From CAYVBE01 sp964448935 (lineage in GTDB: Bacteria; Planctomycetota; Brocadiia; SM23-32), in contig CAYVBE010000124.1 in assembly GCA_964448935.1 (NCBI GenBank), forward strand, positions 1 through 12,533: 12,533 nucleotides of DNA. The letters run 5' to 3'. A model generated the notes under the pieces. The model was not told the DNA's origin, did not search any database, and saw nothing but the letters and a program-made list of their open reading frames with translations. Position numbers and translations under genes: made by a program. Of the stretch, positions 1-6,109 are shown piece by piece. The number at the start of each line of letters is the position of its first letter. Positions within the stretch are counted from its first letter, which is position 1.

Positions 1-92
1 GCCCGTTCGATCCAACCCTCAACATGCACCCGAGCCGATTCCTTGTCAGGCTGCTCCCAAAACTGCCACAGGTCATCCTTCATGTAGCAGGC
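1..92 (-). pseudogene. ISL3-type transposase fragment, cut at both ends
   Basis: Read on the minus strand from about base 92 down to base 1, this stretch translates without a stop as CYMKDDLWQFWEQPDKES and on to a GWIERA end. The spacing of Y-x-KxDL-x-x-FW, an alanine-bearing linker and a W-I-x-x-A block is what I know from the C-terminal half of ISL3-family DDE transposases (the AYLLKEDLxxFW...W region). The reading frame continues off the left edge of the window. Its upstream part is replaced at about base 90 by the oppositely oriented IS256 remnant, so the gene has lost its N-terminal half and cannot be functional unless rejoined elsewhere. The family assignment rests on about 30 residues and is moderately sure; that it is a transposase piece is likelier than the exact family. 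Confidence 0.55.
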
Positions 93-93
93 G

Positions 94-468
94 GTGGGCC
101 GGCACTTCCACGGCGCGGTCTGGCAGAGGTGCCAGGTGCACTTTCTGCGCAACGTCCTCGGCAAGGTAAAGCGTAAGGACAGAGACCGGATGGCAATGCT
201 GCTGAAGCAGATCACCAATGCGCCAACGCTGGCCGAAGCGAAAGAGGCGCTCCGGAGAGCGGTCGGGCAACTCGAAGAGCGCTACCCCGGCGTGGCGCGG
301 ATGCTGCAGGAGGAAGGCGAGGAGTGGTTGGCCAGGCGATACTTACGGATGGAACTGGAAGAGATCGAGGAGGCGATCATGGCCTCCCTGGCCGAGGAAT
401 GTTTTTCGAGCGTGCTGGACGCTCCGGGCTCGCACTCCGCGCCCAGCACGCTCAACCTGGAGATGTGA
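94..468 (+). pseudogene. IS256-family (Mutator-type) transposase remnant
   Basis: The frame encodes RHFHGAVWQRCQVHFLRNVL, the hallmark WQRCxVHFxRN block of IS256-family transposases, followed by the usual helical segment ending LEERYPGVARMLQEE. It then jumps directly to GEEWLARRYLRMELEE, which in intact enzymes is the extreme C-terminal EEWxxGRRYLxME block. The segment normally between them, about 55-65 residues holding the NxxER...RRR region with the catalytic glutamate, is missing. The 5' half with both catalytic aspartates is also absent: the frame has a stop at 85-87 and family similarity starts near base 97. The last 20 residues (from about CFSSVLDA) look unlike the usual tail and include an inverted repeat. 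The frame is open but the product would be catalytically dead. The GTG at 94 is only the first available start, with no reason to think it is used. Confidence 0.85.
408..453. repeat. Perfect 11-bp inverted repeat in the IS256 remnant tail
   Basis: GAGCGTGCTGG at 408-418 is matched exactly by its reverse complement CCAGCACGCTC at 443-453, with a 24-base loop. It lies at the 3' end of the transposase remnant, in the part that no longer resembles the family. A run of five T precedes the left arm rather than following the right arm, so it is not a standard intrinsic terminator on the plus strand. Confidence 0.6.
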
Positions 469-469
469 G

Positions 470-496
470 AGTACACATTTTTCTGAACTTGACTCT
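470..496 (+). repeat. Probable right terminal inverted repeat of the IS256 remnant
   Basis: Immediately after the TGA of the transposase remnant comes a GTACACATTTTTCTGAACTT stretch ending in GACTCT. Read inward from the outer end it begins AGAGTCAAGTTCAGAAAAAT and continues GTGTAC, the pattern (GTCAAG, an A-rich stretch, TGTGTA) seen at many IS256-family ends. The left repeat is not in the window, so it cannot be confirmed by pairing. A TTGACT at 489-494 inside it points outward, as -35-like elements do in some IS256-type ends. Confidence 0.45.
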
Positions 497-508
497 GAAA
501 GGCCGGCT

Positions 509-537
509 TTGACTGTTTCTGGTCGGTCTGTTAACCT
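509..537 (+). promoter_or_regulatory. Sigma70-like promoter for gltX
   Basis: TTGACT at 509-514 and TAACCT at 532-537 are separated by 17 bases and face gltX, leaving a leader of about 75 bases. The -35 match is good and the -10 moderate. A second TTGACT lies 20 bases upstream inside the IS end but has no good -10 partner. The rest of the 469-618 gap shows nothing else recognisable. Confidence 0.45.
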
Positions 538-618
538 GTATTCGTTCCGTGCAGGGGCCATCCGCTCCCGGGAAGTCCGATCATCCCATCAATCAGCCGC
601 AACGCTTCAGGAGGCACC

Positions 619-2085
619 ATGAGTCAGCATGCCCGGAGGGTTCGCGTGCGCGTTGCGCCCTCCCCCACCGGTCCGCCGCATGTGGGCACGGCCTACGTCG
701 CCCTGTTCGACTACGTGTTCGCCCGCCAGTCGGGCGGCGATTTCATCCTGCGCATCGAGGATACGGACCGCGAGCGCTCTTCGCAGGAGAGCGAGCAGGC
801 CATCCTGGAGTCACTGCGCTGGCTGGGGCTCACCTGGGACGAAGGACCGGACGTGGGCGGCCCGTGCGGACCCTACCGCCAGAGCGAGCGGGGGGAGGTG
901 TATCGCCGCTACGCCGACCAGTTGCTGGAGTCCGGGGCCGCCTACCGGTGCTTCTGCACCCAGGAGGAGCTGGCCGAACGGCGGGAGGGGCGGGCCGAGG
1001 GTGAATCATTCGTGGGATACGACCGCAAGTGCCGCGGCCTGTCCCAAGAGGAAGCCGCCCGCCGGGCGGAGAATGGGGAGCCGTTCGTGGCGCGCCTGAA
1101 GGTGCCGCTCGAGGGCGAGACGGGTTTCACCGACCGTCTGCGCGGCGAGGTCGCCTTCCGGAATTCCGAGATTGACGACCAGGTGCTGCTCAAGAGCGAC
1201 GGCTTTCCCACCTACCACCTGGCGAACGTGGTGGACGACCACCTGATCCAGGTCTCGCACGTGATCCGCGCGGAAGAGTGGATCAGCTCCACCCCCAAGC
1301 ACATCCTGCTCTACCGATCCTTCGGGTGGGAGCCGCCGACCTTCATCCACCTGCCGCTGCTGCGCAACAAAGACAAATCCAAGATCAGCAAGCGCAAGAA
1401 CCCTACCTCGCTGACCTGGTACCGCGACCAGGGCTTCCTGCCGGAGGCGCTGCTGAACTTCCTGGCGCTCATGGGCTGGTCCATGGGCGAGGACCGGGAG
1501 ATATTCAGCCTGGAGGAGATGATCGAGGAGTTCTCCTGGGACCGCGCGCGCACCGGCGAGCCGGTCTTCGACGTGCAGAAGCTGGAATGGCTCAACGGCG
1601 AGTATATCCGCGCCATGCCCGCCGAAAGGCTGTTGGAGACCATCCTGCAGCATCCCTACACGGAGCGCACGGACCACCCCACCGAGAAGCTGCTGGAGAT
1701 CGTGCGGCTGGTGCAGGAGCGCATGAACCGGCTGGCCGAGTTCGACGAGATGACGGGGTTCTTCTTCGCGCGCGAGCCGTATGACGCAGAAGACCTGATT
1801 CCGCGCAAGCAGAATGCCGACTTCGTGCCGGAGGCGCTCGAGGCCGCCCGGCAGGGTCTGGAGGGCGTGGAATCCTGGTCCGCCGAGCCCATCGAGCTGG
1901 CCATGCGTGACGCGGCCGAGGAGCGCGGCTGGAAGCGCGGCCCGCTCTACATGCCGCTCCGCGTGGCCGTGACCTGCCGCAAGGTCAGCACTCCGCTGTT
2001 CGAGACCATGGAGATACTGGGCCGGGAGGAGTGCATGGCCCGCCTGGACATCGCCCTGGAAAAGGCCCGCACTGCCAGCCAATGA
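619..2085 (+). CDS. gltX: Glutamyl-tRNA synthetase
   Basis: This class I aminoacyl-tRNA synthetase attaches glutamate to tRNA-Glu in the cytoplasm using ATP. The 488 residues fit the bacterial family (about 470-500). Near the N terminus APSPTGPPHVGTA carries the HIGH motif as HVGT (21-24). FILRIEDTDRERS follows at about 42-54, and DKSKISKRK carries the KMSKS-type loop (KISKR at 255-259). The loop continues NPTSLTWYRDQGF, a variant I associate with chlamydial and other PVC enzymes rather than the proteobacterial KLSKRHGA. C111, C113, Y134 and C138 form a CxC...YxxxC set that could bind zinc, as in glutamyl-queuosine synthetases; this is inference. The C-terminal half is the helical anticodon-binding domain. 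The ATG at 619 follows AGGAGG (609-614) by four bases. Its stop overlaps the next start (ATGA), indicating co-transcription and translational coupling. Whether it also charges tRNA-Gln depends on gatCAB genes outside the window. Confidence 0.97.
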   Translation: MSQHARRVRVRVAPSPTGPPHVGTAYVALFDYVFARQSGGDFILRIEDTDRERSSQESEQAILESLRWLGLTWDEGPDVGGPCGPYRQSERGEVYRRYADQLLESGAAYRCFCTQEELAERREGRAEGESFVGYDRKCRGLSQEEAARRAENGEPFVARLKVPLEGETGFTDRLRGEVAFRNSEIDDQVLLKSDGFPTYHLANVVDDHLIQVSHVIRAEEWISSTPKHILLYRSFGWEPPTFIHLPLLRNKDKSKISKRKNPTSLTWYRDQGFLPEALLNFLALMGWSMGEDREIFSLEEMIEEFSWDRARTGEPVFDVQKLEWLNGEYIRAMPAERLLETILQHPYTERTDHPTEKLLEIVRLVQERMNRLAEFDEMTGFFFAREPYDAEDLIPRKQNADFVPEALEAARQGLEGVESWSAEPIELAMRDAAEERGWKRGPLYMPLRVAVTCRKVSTPLFETMEILGREECMARLDIALEKARTASQ

Positions 2086-3668
2086 GCGATTACCACATCT
2101 ACTGGGGCGAGGCGCACGACAACACCTACCAGTTCCCCGAGCAGGACGCATCTTTCGAGGAATCCTGCCGCCGGGCGGCCACGCACCTGGATTTCTACGC
2201 GGCCGCCTACTACACCTCCTGCGCGGACGCTTTCCGCGCCGGCGGCCACCCGATGGAGGGAAAGCGCGGCCCGGAGTTGATCCTGGAGCACTGGAAATCC
2301 TCCGAACGGCTGCGGCGTGAATGGGACGAGGTCCAGCAGGTCTGCGCCCAGCAGAACGCTCCGGGCCGCTTCGTCACGTTCCCAGGCTACGAGTGGCAGG
2401 GAGACGGCAGCGGCGGCGATCATAACGTCTTTTTCCGCCGTGAGGGACACCCCGTCTTCCGCGTGGATACCCTGGCGGAACTCTACGACCGCCTGCGCGG
2501 CATCCAGGCCGTCGCTATCCCCCACCATACCGCCTATCGCCCCGGACGGCGCGGACGCGATTGGTCGGTTTTCGACGAGCGCATCAGCCCCTGGTGCGAG
2601 ATATACTCTATCCACGGCTGCTCCGAGACCGACGAGGAGCGGATCGGCCTGCGCCAGAATCCGCACATGGGACCGGGCATGTCCGCGGGCACCTACCGGG
2701 CCGCGCTCCGGATGGGCCTGCACCTCGGCGCTGCCTGCTCCACGGACAACTGGGGAGACATGCCGGGCCACTACGGCCACGGGCTGATGGCGTGCCTGGC
2801 CCGCGACCTGAAACGCGACTCGCTTTGGGAGGCGTTCAGAGCCCGCCGCGTCTACGGGGTCACCGGAGACCGCATCGAGTTGGATTTCACCGTGAACGGG
2901 GCGCCCATGGGCAGCATCCTGCCCCCGGCCGAGGAACGCCGAATCCGGGTGCAGGCGCGCGGTTCGGACGCCATTGACAGAATCGAGCTGCTGCGCAACG
3001 AACGGGTCATAGCCACCCATTGCCACCAGGGGACCTGGGAGGTGCCTTCGTCGGGACCGCCCGGCAGATGGAAGCTCCGGATCGAGGCGGGATGGGGACC
3101 TGCCGCGGACGAAATCGCCCTGCCGCCGCGCCGCTGGCGGGGTGAACTCACGGTAGAGGGCGGGCACATGCTGGGCTTCGAGCCGTGCTGGATATCCCCG
3201 GGGCAGGGACAACCTGTTGTGCGGGGCAATACGGCGCGCTTCGAGATGATCAGTTCGGGCGACGCGGTGGGCGGGCGTCACCAGAACGCGGAGGTCTTCG
3301 AGTTCAGGGCCGACCCGCTGGCGGAGCTCAGGCTGCGGCTCAACGGCTGCGAAAGGCGGGGCAAGGTGGCCGAGTTCGCCCGCCGGAGCGATGTCATCTG
3401 GTACCGGGACGAGTGCGTTCAGATGCTCGCCGAGCACGCCGAGCTGCCGCCCGGATCACCGGAGCGGGCCGACGTGTACCACCACATGGCCTACAAGGCA
3501 AAGGTCCACCGCGCCATGCCGGAGCGCGCCTACACGGCCGGGCTGGCGGTGGAAGACGCCGAGTCGTTCGAGCGGGAGGTCTGCTACCGCGTGCGCGTAG
3601 AACAGCGCAACGGCGGCCGGGCGTGGTCCAGCCCCATCTGGGTGGAACCGCCCGCGCAGGGCTCGTGA
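2082..3668 (+). CDS. PHP-type metal-dependent hydrolase, DUF3604-like
   Basis: The 528-residue product looks like a soluble PHP-fold phosphoesterase/hydrolase of the DUF3604 type. Its substrate cannot be told from sequence. Candidate metal ligands appear in the expected order: IYWGEAHDNT (H12) in the place of the usual GDTHxHT, PGYEW (E104), GGDHN (H114), IPHHTAY (H148-H149), EIYSIHG (H178) and CSTDNW (D222). The DUF3604 signature LWEAFRARRVYGVTGDRI follows at about 248-265, then VNGAPMGS. The remaining 250 residues are beta-rich and typical of the family's C-terminal part. There is no signal peptide, so it is probably cytoplasmic. The ATG at 2082 overlaps the gltX stop as ATGA; an in-frame ATG at 2031 would lie inside gltX and is unlikely. 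The pairing with gltX is unusual and gives no clear functional clue. Family moderately sure, activity unknown. Confidence 0.85.
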   Translation: MSDYHIYWGEAHDNTYQFPEQDASFEESCRRAATHLDFYAAAYYTSCADAFRAGGHPMEGKRGPELILEHWKSSERLRREWDEVQQVCAQQNAPGRFVTFPGYEWQGDGSGGDHNVFFRREGHPVFRVDTLAELYDRLRGIQAVAIPHHTAYRPGRRGRDWSVFDERISPWCEIYSIHGCSETDEERIGLRQNPHMGPGMSAGTYRAALRMGLHLGAACSTDNWGDMPGHYGHGLMACLARDLKRDSLWEAFRARRVYGVTGDRIELDFTVNGAPMGSILPPAEERRIRVQARGSDAIDRIELLRNERVIATHCHQGTWEVPSSGPPGRWKLRIEAGWGPAADEIALPPRRWRGELTVEGGHMLGFEPCWISPGQGQPVVRGNTARFEMISSGDAVGGRHQNAEVFEFRADPLAELRLRLNGCERRGKVAEFARRSDVIWYRDECVQMLAEHAELPPGSPERADVYHHMAYKAKVHRAMPERAYTAGLAVEDAESFEREVCYRVRVEQRNGGRAWSSPIWVEPPAQGS

Positions 3669-3693
3669 GCGGCGTCTCCGGCCGGTCTTTCTT

Positions 3694-3723
3694 TTGATTT
3701 TCCCCCGCGTAGTTGCGTATTAT
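3694..3723 (+). promoter_or_regulatory. Sigma70-like promoter for the diguanylate cyclase gene
   Basis: TTGATT at 3694-3699 and TATTAT at 3718-3723, spaced 18 bases, sit in the 99-base gap upstream of the GGDEF gene and leave a leader of about 38 bases. The -10 is strong for this GC-rich sequence, suggesting the cyclase is transcribed separately from gltX and the hydrolase gene. Confidence 0.5.
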
Positions 3724-3767
3724 CCGGTCATACCTGGAAGGGGCGCTCTGCCCTCTGTGGAGCTGCA

Positions 3768-5063
3768 ATGGCAAGCAAGATACGCCGGATACTGCGCGGC
3801 ATGGCCGGCAACGTCTGGTTCTTCGTCTGCCTGATCGCCGCCGGCTTTTGCGCCGCGCTGAGCGTGCAACTGCTCTTCCGCCTGCCCCCCATGGACGATG
3901 CCGCCCTTCCCCACCGCATCATACTGGGCATCCCGGTCCTCTTCGGCGCGCTGGCCGGCCTGTACGGCATGATCAGCGCCGCCCTCTCCGGGTTGAAGGA
4001 CGTCCGGCTGGCCCGGCATCGCCACGATCTGACGCTGACCCACCGGCGCATCCAGGAGTTGGAATCCCTGCGCATGGAACAGCGTGAGCGCATCGAGCAG
4101 CTCTCCATGCTGCGCGAGCTGGCCACAGCGGTCAACCAGGAGAGTGACTTCGCCATAATCGCCGAGAAGGTGCTGGAACTCATCAGGGGGCTGCTGGAAC
4201 CACTGGAGGTCACGATTTTCCTGATCGGCGACGAGAACGGCGCCCTGCAGCCGTTCGCCCACAGCGAGGGCGACAAGATTACGGTCGGCAAGCAGGCGCC
4301 GGCCTGCACCATACCCGACTTCGAGCTGTCGGCCTTTCGCAAGCACAGCATGGTCTGCCGACTCCACGGGGACGAACTCCAGGCTATCGTGCCGCTGAAG
4401 CTGGAGGACAAGATTCTGGGCGTCCTCCTTCTGATCTTTCCCGCCGACGACCGGCCGGCGGAGGAGCAACATGCCGAGTTCAACCGCAATCACCGCAGGG
4501 CGCTGCTGGAGATAGGCCACCACATCAGCCTGGCGCTTAAGACCAAGTACTTCCAAACGCGGGCCGTGCGGGACAGCCTGACGGGGCTCTATTCCCGAAG
4601 CCACTTTAACTCCCAGTTGCAGGCCTCCGCCGACTTCGCCCGCCGCAACGAGGAGCCCTTCTCCCTGCTGCTGGTGGACATTGATCATTTTAAAAAGGTC
4701 AACGACCGCCACGGCCATGCCACGGGAGACATGGTGCTGGCCCGCGTGGCCGAGCGGATCCAGAAGGTGCTGCGCAAATACGATTCGGCCTATCGCTACG
4801 GCGGGGAGGAGATGGCCGTCCTGCTGCCGCGCACCACCTTGAAGCAGGCCAGCGAGATCGGCGAGAGAATCCGCGAGGCCATCGCGGAGCGGAAGTTCCG
4901 CGGCACCAAGGGGCAGCTCCTGCCCGTCACGGTGAGCGTGGGAGCCGGTGAGTTCGACTACGAGGGGGGCGACGCGGACGCGCTGTTCGAGCGGACGGAC
5001 AAAAATCTCTACACGGCGAAGGAGAACGGGCGCAACCAGATAGTGCCACCCCCGCCTGATTGA
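3768..5063 (+). CDS. Membrane-anchored GAF-GGDEF diguanylate cyclase
   Basis: The 431-residue protein should make cyclic di-GMP from two GTP at the inner membrane. Two hydrophobic segments (about 17-37 and 50-72) form an N-terminal hairpin. A charged helical stretch (about 78-118) is a likely coiled-coil linker and is followed by a GAF-like sensor (about 110-255). The GGDEF domain opens with RDSLTGLYSRSHF (268-280). It contains VDIDHFKKVNDRHGH (303-317) with the metal-binding aspartates, and the active-site loop is GGEEM (345-349). Methionine replaces the usual phenylalanine, which is seen in some cyclases and leaves the catalytic GGEE intact. R336-x-x-D339, exactly five residues before the loop, is a complete inhibitory I-site, so feedback control by c-di-GMP is expected. 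The ATG at 3768 follows GGAG at 3759-3762. A PilZ protein 6.7 kb away is a possible receptor. The GAF ligand is unknown. Confidence 0.93.
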   Translation: MASKIRRILRGMAGNVWFFVCLIAAGFCAALSVQLLFRLPPMDDAALPHRIILGIPVLFGALAGLYGMISAALSGLKDVRLARHRHDLTLTHRRIQELESLRMEQRERIEQLSMLRELATAVNQESDFAIIAEKVLELIRGLLEPLEVTIFLIGDENGALQPFAHSEGDKITVGKQAPACTIPDFELSAFRKHSMVCRLHGDELQAIVPLKLEDKILGVLLLIFPADDRPAEEQHAEFNRNHRRALLEIGHHISLALKTKYFQTRAVRDSLTGLYSRSHFNSQLQASADFARRNEEPFSLLLVDIDHFKKVNDRHGHATGDMVLARVAERIQKVLRKYDSAYRYGGEEMAVLLPRTTLKQASEIGERIREAIAERKFRGTKGQLLPVTVSVGAGEFDYEGGDADALFERTDKNLYTAKENGRNQIVPPPPD

Positions 5064-5074
5064 ATCCGCGCGCC

Positions 5075-5093
5075 GACTCCCTTCACAGGAGTC
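5075..5093. terminator. Weak candidate hairpin between convergent genes
   Basis: GACTCC (5075-5080) and GGAGTC (5088-5093) form a perfect six-base stem with a seven-base loop. It sits in the 19-base gap between the cyclase stop and the argC stop and runs into the argC 3' end. There is no T tract on either side, so it is not a convincing intrinsic terminator; its position between convergent genes is the main argument. Confidence 0.25.
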
Positions 5094-6096
5094 CCGTCGT
5101 CTGGTCCAGCCCGAACATGACGTTCATGTTCTGCACAGCCTGGCTGGCCGCGCCCTTCATCAGGTTGTCAATCGCTGAGGTGACGATGGCCTTCTCTCCC
5201 CTGCGCGCGGCGACTGCCAGGTCACAGTAATTGGTGAACGCCACGGCCTTCGTGCGCGGCTGCTCCTCCGCTGACCGCACGCGGATGAAGGGCTGGTCCG
5301 CGTAGAACCGCTCCACCGTGCGGCGAAGCTCCGCGTTGTCCGCGGTCCGGGTCAGCGGTGCCACCATCGTGGCCAGGATGCCCCGGTCCATGGGCACCAG
5401 GTGCGGCACGAACGTGATTTTGGGGTTTCCCGCGCCCGCCAGCCGCAGCGCCCTTTCCATCTCGGGCTCGTGGCGATGCCCGCCCACCTTGTAGGCGCGC
5501 ACGTCCTCGTTGCACTCGCAGTACATCGAACCCACGGTCGGCTTGTTGCCCCGGCCGCTGACGCCGCTCTTGGCGTCCACCAGCACGTCCGAGCTGTCCA
5601 CGAGGCCCGCCCGCACCAGCGGTGCCAGCCCCAGCGTGACCGCCGTGGGGTAGCAGCCCGGGTTGGCCACCAGGGCGGCCCCGGCCAGTGCCTTGCCCGT
5701 GAGTTCCGGCAGGCCGTACACGGCGCGGTCCACGTTCTGCGGGTCGCGGTGCTCCCCGTACCAGGCGCGGTAGACCTCCAGGTCATCCAGCCGGTAGTCG
5801 GCGCTGAAGTCAATGCAGCGCACCCCGGCGTCCATGAACCGCGGCACGTAATCCTGGCTGACGCCGTGGGGCAGCGTGAAGAATGCCACCTCCAGCCCAT
5901 CGGGCACCTCATCCATGCCGAGGCCCTGCAGGCGGGCGTCGCATATCCCCTTCAACTCGGGGAAAAGCTCGGATATTCGGGGCCGTTCTTCGCGCCGGCC
6001 CCCCAGGTAAACCAGTTCCGCCTCGGGGTGCCGCACCAGAATGCCTATCAGGTCCCGGCTGGTGTAGGCGGTGGCGCCCACTATGCCGACCTTCAT
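5083..6096 (-). CDS. argC: N-acetyl-gamma-glutamyl-phosphate reductase
   Basis: ArgC reduces N-acetyl-glutamyl phosphate to the semialdehyde with NADPH, the third step of arginine synthesis, in the cytoplasm. The 337 residues match the short bacterial form. The N terminus MKVGIVGATAYTSRDL is the NADP-binding turn. VANPGCYPTA carries the catalytic cysteine (C148), KSGVSGRG (176-183) and GHRHEPE (206-212, active-site histidine region) follow, and PHLVPMDRGI (231-240) is a conserved family block. The start at 6096 is chosen because it opens the Rossmann fold and follows a GAGG-type ribosome site; a longer frame to 6204 would run back into fucK and shows no family similarity. It starts 13 bases after the fucK stop on the same strand, so the two are very probably co-transcribed. 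No other arginine gene is in the window. Confidence 0.97.
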   Translation of the reverse strand: MKVGIVGATAYTSRDLIGILVRHPEAELVYLGGRREERPRISELFPELKGICDARLQGLGMDEVPDGLEVAFFTLPHGVSQDYVPRFMDAGVRCIDFSADYRLDDLEVYRAWYGEHRDPQNVDRAVYGLPELTGKALAGAALVANPGCYPTAVTLGLAPLVRAGLVDSSDVLVDAKSGVSGRGNKPTVGSMYCECNEDVRAYKVGGHRHEPEMERALRLAGAGNPKITFVPHLVPMDRGILATMVAPLTRTADNAELRRTVERFYADQPFIRVRSAEEQPRTKAVAFTNYCDLAVAARRGEKAIVTSAIDNLMKGAASQAVQNMNVMFGLDQTTGLL

Positions 6097-6109
6097 CGTG
6101 TACCTCGCG

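Noticed and set aside
2031..2081. Earlier ATG for the hydrolase inside gltX
   Set aside because: The 17 added residues are out-of-frame gltX sequence with no similarity. The ATGA overlap at 2082 is the normal coupling arrangement.
1006..2151. A 381-codon minus-strand open frame opposite gltX
   Set aside because: It is antisense to a certain gltX, with low-complexity composition and no motif.
1947..3437. A 496-codon open frame on the minus strand opposite the hydrolase gene
   Set aside because: It lies antisense to a gene with clear family motifs, shows no recognisable domain, and is a common by-product of high GC content.
3720..4718. A 332-codon minus-strand open frame opposite the cyclase gene
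   Set aside because: The opposite strand encodes an intact GAF-GGDEF protein; this frame has no motif or ribosome site.
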